Source: Acidimicrobiales bacterium
GTDB lineage: Bacteria; Actinomycetota; Acidimicrobiia; Acidimicrobiales; Iamiaceae
Length of the DNA: 64,000 nucleotides
Direction: 5' to 3'
Assembly (NCBI GenBank): GCA_035630295.1
Contig: DASQKY010000003.1
Coordinates: forward strand, 62,001-126,000
Shown: piece after piece, positions 40,701 through 48,678 of the stretch
Layout: each line of letters starts with the position of its first letter
How positions within the stretch are numbered: position 1 is the first letter of the stretch
Made by a program: the position numbers and the translations under genes
The notes under the pieces: generated by a model
Databases searched by the model: none
What the model saw: the letters and a program-made list of their open reading frames with translations, nothing else
Told to the model about the DNA's origin: nothing

Positions 40701-42488
40701 GTGGCCGAGCGGCGGGCCATCCCGGTGACGGTGGCCGGCGACGACCGGGTGGCGGCGGCCGAGGACGCCGCCCGCCTGCGCGACGCCCTGGGCGTGGTCG
40801 TCCCCCCCGGCCTGCCCTCGGCCTTCACCGACCCGGTGGAGCGCCCCCTCCACGACCTGGTGGCCCGGCACGCCCGCACCCACGGGCCCTTCCTGCCCCG
40901 GGAGGTGGCGGGCCGCTACGGCGTGGACGAGGCCCGGGTGATCGCCGCCCTGGTCGACCTGTCGTCCGAGGGGCGGCTGGTGCAGGGCGAGTTCCGGCCC
41001 GGCGGGGTGGAGCGGGAGTGGTGCGACACCGAGGTGCTGCGCCGCATCCGGCGCCGGTCGCTGGCTGCCCTGCGGCGCGAGGTCGAGCCGGTGGAGGCCG
41101 ACGCCCTGGCCCGGTTCCTCACCGCCTGGCAGGGGGTGGGCCTGCCCCGTCGGGGCGTCGACGGCCTGGTCGAGGTCCTCGGGGTGCTCCAGGGCGCGCC
41201 CGTCCCGGCCTCGGCCCTGGAGTCCGACGTGCTGCCGGCCCGGCTCGACCCCTACCGGCCGGCCGACCTCGACGCCCTGGCCGCGGCGGGCGAGGTGGTG
41301 TGGGTGGGCGCCGGGGGCATCGGCTCGGGCGACGGCCGGGTGCGCCTGGTGTTCCGCGACGAGGTCGGCCTGCTGGTCCCCGAGCCCGACGAGGCCGACC
41401 GGCCCGACGGGCCCGTCCACGACGTGCTGCGGTCCCACCTGGCGGCCCAGGGGGCCTCGTTCTGGCCCGCCCTCCAGCAGGCGGTGGCCGACGCCGAGCT
41501 GGCCTGGGACGACGCCACCCTGGTGGCCGCGCTGTGGGACCTGGTCTGGGCGGGCGAGGTCACCAACGACACCCTGGCCCCCCTGCGGGCCTACGTCGGT
41601 GCCCGTGGCGCCCGGAGCGGGCGGGGGTCGTCGGCTGCCGGCCGGGCCCGGGCCGGGCGCCCCCGCCCGGGGCGGCTGACCCGCATGGGTCCCCCGGCGG
41701 CCGGGGGGCGCTGGTCGCTGGTGGCCCCCCTCCGGGCCCCCGAGCCGAGCCCGTCGGAGGCGGCCCTGGCCCGGGCCCGCCAGCTCCTGGAGCGCTACGG
41801 CGTCCTGACCCGGGAGGCGGCCCTGGGCGAGGGGACCCAGGGGGGCTTCGCCGGCGTCTACCCGGTGCTGCGGGCCATGGAGGACAAGGGCACGGTGCGG
41901 CGGGGCTACTTCGTGTCCGGGCTGGGGGCGGCGCAGTTCGCCCTGCCCGGCGCGGTGGAGCGCCTGCGCTCGGAGCGGTCCGGCCCCGTCGCCCGCCCGC
42001 CGGCGGTCCCGCCCCCCGACCAGGACGCCGACCCGGCGGCCGGCGGGTGGGGACGCTCGGCCGACGCCCCCGGCCCGGCCGACGAGGTGCTGTGGGACGG
42101 CCCGCCCCTCGACGACGAGGACGACACGCCGGCGGCGCCGCTGGTCCTGGCGGCCACGGACCCGGCCCAGCCCTACGGGGCGGCGCTGCCGTGGCCCGAG
42201 TCGCCGGGCCGGCCGGCGCGGGCCGCCGGGGCCCACGTGGTGCTGGCCGAGGGCCGGCCCCTGGCCTACCTGGAGCGGGGCGGGCGCAGCGTCAGCCTGT
42301 TCCCGGACGCCGCCGGCGACACCAGGTGGATCGACGCCCTGGTGGGCCTGGTGCGGGGCGGGCACCGCCGGTCGGTCGAGATCACCAAGGTCGACGGGGC
42401 CCCGGTGCGGGAGGCGCCGGCGGCCGAGCAGCTCCGGGCCGCCGGCTTCACCGACTCCTACCGGGGCCTGGCCCTCCGGGGCCGCTGA
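37725..42488 (+). CDS. lhr: Lhr-type large ATP-dependent DNA helicase
   Basis: The 1587-aa enzyme is an SF2 repair helicase of Lhr type. Motif I is APTGSGKT (33-40), motif II is DEIH (166-169), motif III is SAT (201-203). Motifs IV-VI include FVNARRLAERLATRL, VATSSLELGIDMGAVDLVV and RGLQRIGRAGHQVG. The long C-terminus (winged-helix and beta regions) matches full-length Lhr of about 1500-1600 aa. Family homology (DPLALFRAP) begins before GTG 37725, yet no ATG, GTG or TTG occurs in frame back to a stop at 37563. The true start may be a non-canonical codon such as CTG 37704 or ATC 37662. A Gly/Arg-rich linker lies around 41620-41690. Confidence 0.92.
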   Translation: MAEWFRTSFGAPTDAQAQGWPAIAAGDHTLILAPTGSGKTLAAFLWGIDRLMARPRPVDEKGKEVEATRIVYVSPLRALAVDVDKNLRSPLRGIRLAAERLGPEHAAVAAREPTVALRTGDTSQEERRALVRHPPDILITTPESLYLMLTSRARETLTGVEAVIIDEIHAVAATKRGSHLALTLERLEAVAERPPQRIGLSATQRPLDEIARFLGGFGDDGRPRPVAIVDAGTRKVLDIEVVVPVDDMADLGRPITPGAGAAGGPDGPPSGPASAGPARRSIWPAMHPQLLDLVRAHRSTLIFVNARRLAERLATRLNELAAEQDAAHSGGDAPGGRWLGAENMGQPPVPVGTVLADGVVGPGPDGAPSVPVPELVKAHHGSLAREQRLIIEDDLKAGRLKGLVATSSLELGIDMGAVDLVVQVESPGAVSRGLQRIGRAGHQVGEPSRGRIFPKHRADLLEAATVVPRMEAGLVEATRYPRNPVDVLAQQVVALCALDDWSVDDLAALVRRAAPFHDMSDTVLHEVLDLLAGRYPSEEFSELRPRIVWDRTGGVVRGRQGAQRLAVTSGGTIPDRGLYGVFLPDGSRVGELDEEMVYESRVGETFLLGASTWRIEDITPERVVVVPAPGLPGKMPFWHGDGPGRPLELGRAVGEVARTLRQLPAPEALARLRDVHRLDERAATNLLAYLDDQAAEGAVPDDRTIVVERFRDEIGDWRVCVLSPFGARVHAPWAMVLQARLTERWGSPVELMWSDDGIVLRLPEAYDELPLEELLVDPEDIDEILVTHLPSTALFASRFRECAARALLLPRRRPDRRTPLWQQRQRAADLLAVAARHPRFPILYETTREILTDVFDVPALRELLGDLRSRTVRVVPVDTPKASPFAQSLLFGWIAVYMYEGDAPLAERRAAALALDRDLLAELLGADELRDLLDAEVLEEVEASLQHLDGDLPARDPDELHDLVRTLGPLGRDELAARAATPEAVAGWVDRLVAERRAIPVTVAGDDRVAAAEDAARLRDALGVVVPPGLPSAFTDPVERPLHDLVARHARTHGPFLPREVAGRYGVDEARVIAALVDLSSEGRLVQGEFRPGGVEREWCDTEVLRRIRRRSLAALRREVEPVEADALARFLTAWQGVGLPRRGVDGLVEVLGVLQGAPVPASALESDVLPARLDPYRPADLDALAAAGEVVWVGAGGIGSGDGRVRLVFRDEVGLLVPEPDEADRPDGPVHDVLRSHLAAQGASFWPALQQAVADAELAWDDATLVAALWDLVWAGEVTNDTLAPLRAYVGARGARSGRGSSAAGRARAGRPRPGRLTRMGPPAAGGRWSLVAPLRAPEPSPSEAALARARQLLERYGVLTREAALGEGTQGGFAGVYPVLRAMEDKGTVRRGYFVSGLGAAQFALPGAVERLRSERSGPVARPPAVPPPDQDADPAAGGWGRSADAPGPADEVLWDGPPLDDEDDTPAAPLVLAATDPAQPYGAALPWPESPGRPARAAGAHVVLAEGRPLAYLERGGRSVSLFPDAAGDTRWIDALVGLVRGGHRRSVEITKVDGAPVREAPAAEQLRAAGFTDSYRGLALRGR

Positions 42489-42518
42489 GTCGCCGCCGTC
42501 GGTCCCGACGGTTCCTGG

Positions 42519-42725
42519 TCAGGCCCCGTCGTCGCTCTCGGTGTCCGTGCCCTCCCACTCCTCGTCGGCCTCGTCCCAGGCCTCGTTGCGGGCCTCGGCG
42601 GTCTCCTTCCAGGCCTCGGCCGCGGCCCGGCTGGGGTAGGGGCCCAGCACCTCCATGTCGCGGGGCCGCTCGTCGCTGGTCACGGCCCGGCCCTGGGCCA
42701 GGTCCCACCACCACGTCTCGGCCAT
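42519..42725 (-). CDS. Small acidic conserved actinobacterial protein
   Basis: The 68-aa product begins MAETWWWDLAQGR and contains DMEVLGPYPSRAAAEAWKE, then an acidic tail (EADEEWEGTDTESDD). The Trp-rich start followed by LGPYPSxAAAxxW is a pattern I recall in small actinobacterial proteins that look like half an SPOR domain. No function is established. Only the last 69 codons of a longer open frame are used, from ATG 42725, where homology starts. It is convergent with lhr and divergent from the amidase gene. Confidence 0.7.
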   Translation of the reverse strand: MAETWWWDLAQGRAVTSDERPRDMEVLGPYPSRAAAEAWKETAEARNEAWDEADEEWEGTDTESDDGA

Positions 42726-42864
42726 GTCGCACCTCCGTCTCGGCGGCCCCGACCATGCCACGGCCGGGCGCGTCGAGGCGGGGCGGACGGGCGGTGAACA
42801 GGCGGCGAGGGTGGCGGTCGAGCGGCCCTGCGGGGCCGTGCGGAGCGTCATAGGGTCGGCGGCG

Positions 42865-44310
42865 ATGGACGACGTGCACGCCCTCGACGCCACCGCCCAA
42901 GCCGCCCTGGTCCGGGCGGGCGAGGTCAGCCCCATCGAGCTGGTGGCCGCGGCCGTGGCCCGGGCCGAGGCGTCGAACGGGGAGCTCAACGCCATCATCC
43001 ACCCCCGCTACGAGGACGCCGTGGCCGACGCCGCCGGGGCCCTGCCCGACGGGCCGTTCCGCGGCGTGCCCTTCGTGCTCAAGGACCTCGACGGCCACGC
43101 CGCCGGCCTGCCCCTGCACATGGGGACCAAGGTGCTGCGCGACCACGGCTACGTGCCCGACGTGGACGACACCCTGACCGAGCGCTTCCGGCGGGCGGGG
43201 CTGGTGGTCATCGGCAAGACCAACACCCCGGAGCTGGGCCTGGTCCCCTCCACCGAGCCCGAGTCCTACGGCCCGACCCGCAACCCGTGGGACCCGACCC
43301 GCACCGCCGGGGGGTCGAGCGGGGGGTCGGCCGCCGCGGTGGCGGCCGGCATCGTGCCCATGGGCCACGCCGGCGACGGTGGCGGCTCGATCCGCATCCC
43401 GGCCTCGGCCTGCGGCCTGGTGGGCCTGAAGCCCAGCCGGGGCCGGGTCCCGGTCGGGCCACTGGTGGGCGAGGCGTGGGCCGGCCTGGTGTCCCGCCTG
43501 GCCGTGACCCGCTCGGTGCGCGACACCGCGGCGCTGCTCGACGCGGTGGCCGGGCCGTCGGTGGGCGACCCGTCGTGGGCGCCCCCGCCGGCCCGCCCCT
43601 ACGCCGAGGAGGTGGGCGCCGATCCCGGGTCGCTCCGCGTCGGCTGGATCGTGGACGCCCCCGACGGCGGGGCCAGCTCGTCGCCCGAGGTGGCGGCGGT
43701 GGTGGAGCGGACGGCGTCCACCCTGGCCGAGCTGGGCCACCGGGTCGAGGCCGCGGCCCCGGCTGCCCTGGGCGACCCGGAGATCGTGGCCCACTTCCTC
43801 ACCTGCTTCGGGGTGTGGACGGCCCGCGAGCTCGACCGCATCGGGGAGATGATCGGCCAGCCGGTCACCTCCGACGGCGTCGAGCCCGGCACGTGGGCCG
43901 TGGCCGAGATGGGGCGCTCGGTGGGCGGGGCCCAGTACCTGGCCGGCGTGGAGGGGATGCACCGCCTGGCTCGCCGGGTGGTGGCCTGGTGGGAGGAGGA
44001 CGGCTGGGACCTGCTCCTCACCCCGACCATGCCCGAGCTCCCCCCCACCCTGGGGCAGTTCGCCTCGACGCCCGAGGACCCCTTCGCCGGCGTGATGCGG
44101 GCCACCCCGATCGTGGCCTTCACCGCCGCCTTCAACATCACCGGCCAGCCCGCGGCTTCGCTGCCGGTGGGCGAGAGCGGTGGCCTGCCGGTGGGCGCGC
44201 AGCTGGTGGCCGCGCCGGGCCGGGAGGACGTGCTGCTCCGGGTGGCGGCCCAGCTCGAGGAGGCCCTCCCGTGGGCCGGTCGCCGGCCCCGGCCGGGGGT
44301 CGACGCCTAG
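42865..44310 (+). CDS. Amidase-signature family hydrolase
   Basis: The 481-aa product belongs to the amidase-signature family, which hydrolyses amides with a Ser-cisSer-Lys triad. Lys73 lies in [15 protein letters not shown], cis-Ser152 in [15 protein letters not shown], and nucleophile Ser175 in [22 protein letters not shown]-terminal [10 protein letters not shown] is typical. ATG 42865 is chosen because the amidase sequence starts there; the upstream frame is non-homologous. It could be a stand-alone amidase or nylon-oligomer-hydrolase relative. No GatB/GatC partners are present. Its stop interlocks with that of the TetR gene opposite. Confidence 0.9.
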   Translation: MDDVHALDATAQAALVRAGEVSPIELVAAAVARAEASNGELNAIIHPRYEDAVADAAGALPDGPFRGVPFVLKDLDGHAAGLPLHMGTKVLRDHGYVPDVDDTLTERFRRAGLVVIGKTNTPELGLVPSTEPESYGPTRNPWDPTRTAGGSSGGSAAAVAAGIVPMGHAGDGGGSIRIPASACGLVGLKPSRGRVPVGPLVGEAWAGLVSRLAVTRSVRDTAALLDAVAGPSVGDPSWAPPPARPYAEEVGADPGSLRVGWIVDAPDGGASSSPEVAAVVERTASTLAELGHRVEAAAPAALGDPEIVAHFLTCFGVWTARELDRIGEMIGQPVTSDGVEPGTWAVAEMGRSVGGAQYLAGVEGMHRLARRVVAWWEEDGWDLLLTPTMPELPPTLGQFASTPEDPFAGVMRATPIVAFTAAFNITGQPAASLPVGESGGLPVGAQLVAAPGREDVLLRVAAQLEEALPWAGRRPRPGVDA

Positions 44311-45032
44311 CCGGGCTCGGGGGGCCGGCCCACCACCCGGCCGGGCAGGATCGGGGCCACGGTGGGGTGCGGGTCGTCCCAGACCGGGGCGCCGGCGGGC
44401 GGGAACTTGGCGTCGACGTAGGCCAGCACCACGTCGGCCAGCTGGTGGAAGAGCCGGTCCTGGCCGTCGGGGGCGACGTCGCCGGCGCGGATGAGGAACG
44501 CGTTGACCACGGTGACGACGGCGTCGGTGACCTCGTCGCGGTGGGCGGGCCCGATGTCGGGCACCCGCAGCTCGACCAGGTCGGCCACGTGGCCGGCCAG
44601 GCCCGAGCGGAGGCGCTGGCCGGCCCCGTCGCCGGCGGCCGGCCCGCTGGCCGTGGCCGCGATGGCCGAGAAGGCCCGGCGTTCGGCCACGAAGCCGGCC
44701 AGGGCGGCCAGCACCCGCCGCACCAGCACGTCCACCGGCTCGTCGTCGTCCACGTCCAGGACGGCGGCGTAGAGGGCTTCCAGGTCGTCGAGGTAGCGCT
44801 CGCACAGGGCGAGGGCGATGGCGCCCTTGTCGGGGAACCAGCGGTACAGGGTGGGGATGGGCACCTGGGCTCGGCTGGCCACCAGGTTGGTGGTGGCCTT
44901 GGCGTAGCCGACCTCCTCGAACACGGCCTCGGCGGCGGTGAGGATGGCCTCGACCCGGGCCGCCGAGCGGGCCTGGCGGGGCCGGGCCCGGAGGTGGTCC
45001 TCGCCGGCGCGGCGGGGGGACGGTGCGGCCAC
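44307..45032 (-). CDS. TetR-family transcriptional regulator
   Basis: The product is 241 aa. The HTH is ARVEAILTAAEAVFEEVGYA, then KATTNLVASRAQVPIPTLYR with WFPDKGAIALAL. The helical C-terminal domain resembles regulators with a TetR_C tail and ends in [13 protein letters not shown] 45032 starts the frame. The leftward TAG and the amidase TAG share the palindrome CTAG (44307-44310), so the two genes end on the same four bases and transcripts must overlap. It may control the amidase gene or the response-regulator region; no direct evidence. Confidence 0.87.
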   Translation of the reverse strand: MAAPSPRRAGEDHLRARPRQARSAARVEAILTAAEAVFEEVGYAKATTNLVASRAQVPIPTLYRWFPDKGAIALALCERYLDDLEALYAAVLDVDDDEPVDVLVRRVLAALAGFVAERRAFSAIAATASGPAAGDGAGQRLRSGLAGHVADLVELRVPDIGPAHRDEVTDAVVTVVNAFLIRAGDVAPDGQDRLFHQLADVVLAYVDAKFPPAGAPVWDDPHPTVAPILPGRVVGRPPEPG

Positions 45033-45231
45033 GGCAGCTCAGGGTACCGGGCCCTCCCCGCCGCACTTGGCGTCGGACGATGACGTATGATCCGCGCTGC
45101 CGCTCCGCTTCGGATCTCGCTCACCTGTACGGGTGAAAGGGGCTCGGGGGCGGGGTCGACCGGCTCGGAGCCCGAGGGGGCGCAGGACCGGCGTGGCACT
45201 CTCAGAGCCTGTCCACCCCACCGGGAGACGC

Positions 45232-45912
45232 ATGCCCCCGAGCGATCCGATCCGCATCGCCGTCATCGACGACTACGACGTGATCGTGGAGGGGACCGCC
45301 GCCCTCCTCCGCCCCTACGGGCACCTGGTGGACGTCGTGTCCTGCACCGTGGACGGGGGCCCCGGCCTCCCGGTCGAGGTGGCCCTGATCGACTGCTTCG
45401 CCCTCCCGGGGGAGGGCTCCCGGGTCATCCGGGCCGTGGCCGCCCACCCCAACGTGGGCAAGGTCGTCGTCTACACCTGGGGCAACGCTCCCGAGCTCAT
45501 CACCGCGGCCCTGGCCTTCGGCGCCGACGGGTTCGTCAGCAAGGGCCTGTCGGGCCGGGAGCTGGCCGAGTCGCTGGTGGCCGTGGCCCGGGGCGAGCAG
45601 GTGGTCAGGGTCGGCACCGCGGCCAACGCCGCGGCCCAGGCCGACGGTCGCCCGGCGGAGGTCCGGCGCTGGCCCGGCCACGAGGTGGGGCTGACCGAGC
45701 GGGAGAGCGAGGTGCTGGCCCACATCGCCCAGGGCCGGCGCACGGCCGAGATCGCCGACTCCCTCTACCTCAGCATCAACTCCATCAAGACCCACACCCG
45801 GAACCTGTTCCGCAAGATCGGGGTCTCGACCCGCACGGAGGCCGCGCTGTGGGGCATCGACCACGGCTTCCGTCCCGACCGCAGCACCCGCGACACGTGG
45901 TCCTCGCCGTGA
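45232..45912 (+). CDS. NarL/FixJ-family response regulator
   Basis: The product is 226 aa from ATG 45232, with GGGAGA upstream. The receiver domain has the acidic pair D13/D14 in VIDDYD, phospho-acceptor D54 in ALIDCF, switch T82 in VVYTWG and K104 in FVSKG, so it should be phosphorylatable. The C-terminal LuxR-type HTH (about 154-200) reads LTERESEVLAHIAQGRRTAE, then INSIKTHTRNLFRKIGVSTR. No sensor kinase is adjacent, so it is an orphan. A longer frame upstream lacks homology. Confidence 0.9.
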   Translation: MPPSDPIRIAVIDDYDVIVEGTAALLRPYGHLVDVVSCTVDGGPGLPVEVALIDCFALPGEGSRVIRAVAAHPNVGKVVVYTWGNAPELITAALAFGADGFVSKGLSGRELAESLVAVARGEQVVRVGTAANAAAQADGRPAEVRRWPGHEVGLTERESEVLAHIAQGRRTAEIADSLYLSINSIKTHTRNLFRKIGVSTRTEAALWGIDHGFRPDRSTRDTWSSP

Positions 45913-46046
45913 CGGCACCGCTCTCCTGACCGCCCGGTCCGCCCTTCACCACCACCAGGTGTAGTTGGGAGGTCGCGCACGGGCCGCAACTCCTGCCGGG
46001 CGCATGGTGGCTCGATCCACCCGACGGACATGGAGGTGCGACGGAG

Positions 46047-46292
46047 GTGTCGCTGAACGCGATCGTGGGTCGCAACGTGCGGATCGCCCGGGCCGAGCGC
46101 GGCATGACCCAGGAGGACCTGGCCGCGGCCATGGGCTGGACCCGCGACTCGGTGAGCGCCACCGAGTGCGGGACCAACAACCTGTCCCTGCGCGCCGTCG
46201 ACCGGCTGGCCTCCTGCCTCGACCTGTCACCGGCCGCGCTGTTCCGCGACCGCCGCCACGTGCCCCACGACCCGGACCGGGGCGGCCGCTGA
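46047..46292 (+). CDS. Xre-family HTH regulator (Cro/CI type)
   Basis: The 81-aa protein is almost entirely a helix-turn-helix: NVRIARAERGMTQEDLAAAM (about 10-29), GWTRDSVSATECGTNNLSLR, and VDRLASCLDLSPAALFRD. GTG 46047 is preceded by a GGAGGT-type site. It could be the antitoxin-like or regulatory half of a small module, but no toxin partner is recognisable. The flanking genes are an orphan response regulator and a secreted hydrolase. Confidence 0.85.
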   Translation: MSLNAIVGRNVRIARAERGMTQEDLAAAMGWTRDSVSATECGTNNLSLRAVDRLASCLDLSPAALFRDRRHVPHDPDRGGR

Positions 46293-46349
46293 CCGGCGAC
46301 CGGAAACCACCCGGCGCGCCACCGCCACGGCCCCCTACCCTCGGCGGGC

Positions 46350-47543
46350 ATGCCCGTCGTCGCCGCCCGCGCCCTGGCCGGCGCGGCCGCCCTGCTCGTC
46401 ACGGTGGTGGCCTGCGGCTCCGGCGACGGCGGGGCCAGCCCCACCACCGACCCCCGCCCGGCCACCACCGGGGGGCCGGTGGGGGAGGAGCAGCTGCTCG
46501 ACTGGTCGGCCCGGGGCCCCCACGGCGTCGGCTCGCAGCAGCTCGCCCTCGACGACGGCCGCCGGGTGGCGGTCTGGTACCCGGCCGAGGCCGGGGCCGG
46601 CACCGACGAGCCGACCGGGACCTTCGACATCACCAGCCTGCTCTCGCCCGAGCTCCAGGCCCAGGTCCCCGCCGATGCCCGGCCCGTCCACCCGGTGCCC
46701 GCCGCGCCCGGCGCCGCCCCCGACCGGGCCGCGGCGCCGTACCCCGTGGTCCTCTTCAGCCACGGCTTCGCCGGCTTCCCCGAGCAGTCGGCCGACCTCG
46801 TCACCCACCTGGCCTCCTGGGGCTACGTGGTGGCCGCCCCGGACCACGTGGAGCGGTCCCTGAGCGGCCTGCTCGGCACCGCGGCCCAGGGCGTCCCCCG
46901 GCGGGACGATCCCGAGGTGCTGGCGGCCACGCTCGACCTGGTGCTGGCCCGGGCCACGGTGGCCGGCCCGCTGGAGGGCATGGTCGACGGCACCCGCGTC
47001 GGTGTGGCCGGCCACTCGGCCGGCGCCAGCGCCGCCTACCGCCTGGCCGCCACCGACGAGCGCGTCGACGCCTTCGCCGCCTACTCCGTGGGCTCCGGCC
47101 AGGGGGACCGGGCCCTCCCCGAGCCGCCGGCCGTCCCCGGCCTTGTCATGGTGGGTGAGGACGACGGCATCATCGAGCCCCGGGCCACCCGGGCCGTGTT
47201 CGAGGCCATGGAGCCCCCGAAGTACATGGCCTCCATCGCCGACTCCGGGCACCTGGTGTTCAGCGACCTGTGCCTCATCGGGGCCGAGCAGGGGGGCCTG
47301 GTGGGCATCGTGGAACGCATCGGCCTGCCCATCCCCGACGACCTGCTCCGCCTGGCCAGCGACGGGTGCGGTGAGGGCGCCCTCCCGGTGGAGGAGGCCT
47401 TCCCGGCCATCGACGCCCTGTCCGTGGCCTTCTTCCGGGCCCACCTGGACGAGGAGGTGGGGGCCGCTGACGCCCTGCAGCCCGGGCCGCTGAAGGGCCT
47501 GGACGGCGACGCCGAGGTCCGGGTCAGCGCCCAGCCCGGCTGA
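46350..47543 (+). CDS. Secreted alpha/beta-hydrolase lipoprotein (PAF-acetylhydrolase/dienelactone-hydrolase-like)
   Basis: The 397-aa product starts with a hydrophobic signal and the lipobox VTVVAC (Cys22). The alpha/beta-hydrolase core has YPVVLFSHGFAGFPEQSADL (oxyanion region), GYVVAAPDH, the nucleophile elbow GVAGHSAGASAAYRLA, a later acid region PGLVMVGEDDGII and the catalytic His in SIADSGHLVFSD. The RRVAVWYPAEAG start is typical of the PAF-acetylhydrolase-like subgroup. Probable extracytoplasmic esterase; substrate unknown. It directly follows the Xre gene. Confidence 0.85.
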   Translation: MPVVAARALAGAAALLVTVVACGSGDGGASPTTDPRPATTGGPVGEEQLLDWSARGPHGVGSQQLALDDGRRVAVWYPAEAGAGTDEPTGTFDITSLLSPELQAQVPADARPVHPVPAAPGAAPDRAAAPYPVVLFSHGFAGFPEQSADLVTHLASWGYVVAAPDHVERSLSGLLGTAAQGVPRRDDPEVLAATLDLVLARATVAGPLEGMVDGTRVGVAGHSAGASAAYRLAATDERVDAFAAYSVGSGQGDRALPEPPAVPGLVMVGEDDGIIEPRATRAVFEAMEPPKYMASIADSGHLVFSDLCLIGAEQGGLVGIVERIGLPIPDDLLRLASDGCGEGALPVEEAFPAIDALSVAFFRAHLDEEVGAADALQPGPLKGLDGDAEVRVSAQPG

Positions 47544-47564
47544 GGCCGGGGCCGGGCCCGCCGC

Positions 47565-48194
47565 TCAGGCCGGGTCGGGGCAGGCCTCGCCGCGGGCCTC
47601 GGCCAGGACGGCGTGCTCGGCCAGGCGCCAGCCCTCCGGCGTGGGTCGGGCCTGGTACTGGTGCCGGCGGGCCGTGACCGTGGTGCTGAGGATGCGCCAC
47701 GTGCCCCGGACCAGGAGCAGGTCGGCGTCGACCTCGCACGTCGTCACCAGGGCGTGGTCCTCCCGGACCTCCACGTCCTCGACGGCCACCGACGAGCGCG
47801 CCGACAGGCGGATGGCCTCCGGCGCCAGCGTGAACCGGCGGTACTCGCTCCCGTAGGCATCCCGGTAGGCCCCGGTGAGGTACCGGTCGGCCTCGTCGAG
47901 CAGGAACCGGTCGCCGCGGATGCCGCGGGACACGTCGAACCACTCCTCGGCCAGGCGCTCGACCTCGGCGGCCACCTCCTCGGGGGCGGCGGCCGGGGGC
48001 TCGGCGTCCACGGGCCGGGCCGTGGCCCGGGGTGGGGCCGGGGCCTGGGCCGCCGGCTCGGGATCGTCGCTGCAGCCGGCCAGGACGAGCCCGGCCGCCA
48101 GCACGCCGGCCAGCAGGCCGACCGCCACGCCAGCCCGCACGGCCGGGATCCCCGGGGCGGCGCGGCGGCGAGGGCGGCGAACGGGGCGGGGCAC
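47565..48194 (-). CDS. Lipoprotein of unknown function
   Basis: The 209-aa product has a very basic start (RRPRRRAAPG), a hydrophobic segment and the lipobox LVLAGC (Cys41). An Ala/Pro linker is followed by a domain of about 130 residues with a helical start, VAAEVERLAEEWFDVSRGIR. It then has beta strands SSVAVEDVEVREDHALVTTC and RGTWRILSTTVTARRHQYQA, resembling an NTF2/SnoaL-type cone fold (inference). GTG 48194 has only a weak ribosome site. Convergent with the hydrolase gene. Confidence 0.7.
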   Translation of the reverse strand: MPRPVRRPRRRAAPGIPAVRAGVAVGLLAGVLAAGLVLAGCSDDPEPAAQAPAPPRATARPVDAEPPAAAPEEVAAEVERLAEEWFDVSRGIRGDRFLLDEADRYLTGAYRDAYGSEYRRFTLAPEAIRLSARSSVAVEDVEVREDHALVTTCEVDADLLLVRGTWRILSTTVTARRHQYQARPTPEGWRLAEHAVLAEARGEACPDPA

Positions 48195-48276
48195 GGTCGG
48201 TCACGGTACCAACCGCCCCGGCCGGGACCCGCCTCGCCCGGCTCCGGGTTTGACCGGGACGCGGCCCGGGCAGGCC

Positions 48277-48343
48277 GGCGCCGCTTCCCCTCCCTGTCCC
48301 ACGTGGGCGCCGCTTCCCCTCCCTGTCCCACGTGAAGGGAGGG
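48277..48343 (+). promoter_or_regulatory. 29-bp tandem repeat and ribosome-site-sequestering hairpin before the WXG100-like gene
   Basis: A 29-bp unit starting GGCGCCGCTTCC is present twice without a spacer (48277-48305, 48306-48334). Each unit contains CCCTCCCT. The second copy (48317-48324) can pair perfectly with AGGGAGGG (48336-48343), which is the ribosome-binding site of ATG 48346. The first copy offers a competing CCCTCCCT at 48288-48295. Translational control by this stem is inferred. Confidence 0.55.
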
Positions 48344-48345
48344 CC

Positions 48346-48678
48346 ATGGCCCCCACCCCCGCCGACCTCGACACCGCGGCCGACGCCCTGCGCCGCTCGG
48401 CCACCTTCCTCGTCCTGGCCTTCGAGCCCGTCGGGCCCCGCAGCGACGGCGAGACGTGGGAGGGCCCGGCCGCGGCCTCGTTCCGCCGCGACCTGGCTGC
48501 CGTGGAGGCGCGGGTGGCGGCCCTGGCCACCGCCCTGCGGGGCCGGGCCACGGCCCTGGAGCAGCGGGCCGAGCACCGCCGACGGGTGTGGGCCGAGGCC
48601 GAGGAGGCGCGGTGGGCGCGGGACCGGGCGCTCCACCGCTCACCCTCGGTGTTCGCCGACCGGCTGGACGGGCCGTGA
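48346..48678 (+). CDS. WXG100-like small helical protein
   Basis: The 110-aa product looks like a WXG100/ESX-type helical hairpin. Helix one covers DLDTAADALRRSATFLVLAF. The turn has TWEGPAA (W38-E-G40), and a long second helix runs RRDLAAVEARVAALATALRG and on through ALEQRAEHRRRVWAEAEEA. WXG100 proteins are usually exported by type VII secretion. The strong AGGGAGGG site may be masked by an upstream repeat. Its stop overlaps the next GTG, so it is translationally coupled to the larger partner. No ESX ATPase or membrane gene is in the window. Confidence 0.6.
   Translation: MAPTPADLDTAADALRRSATFLVLAFEPVGPRSDGETWEGPAAASFRRDLAAVEARVAALATALRGRATALEQRAEHRRRVWAEAEEARWARDRALHRSPSVFADRLDGP

Noticed and set aside
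42448-45066. Long leftward frame antisense to the amidase gene
   Set aside because: It overlaps two well-supported genes (amidase and TetR) in a frame with no recognisable domain and skewed Arg/Gly/Pro content.
45067-45091. TTGGCG ... TATGAT as a promoter for the response regulator
   Set aside because: The TATGAT box is good, but the spacing to TTGGCG is only 13 nt, so I do not claim a promoter.
46047-46292. Xre gene considered as the antitoxin of a toxin-antitoxin pair
   Set aside because: Neither neighbour resembles a toxin; the next gene is a secreted hydrolase and the previous one a response regulator.
48277-48334. 29-bp tandem repeat considered as a CRISPR repeat pair
   Set aside because: The copies are directly adjacent without a spacer and there are no cas genes.
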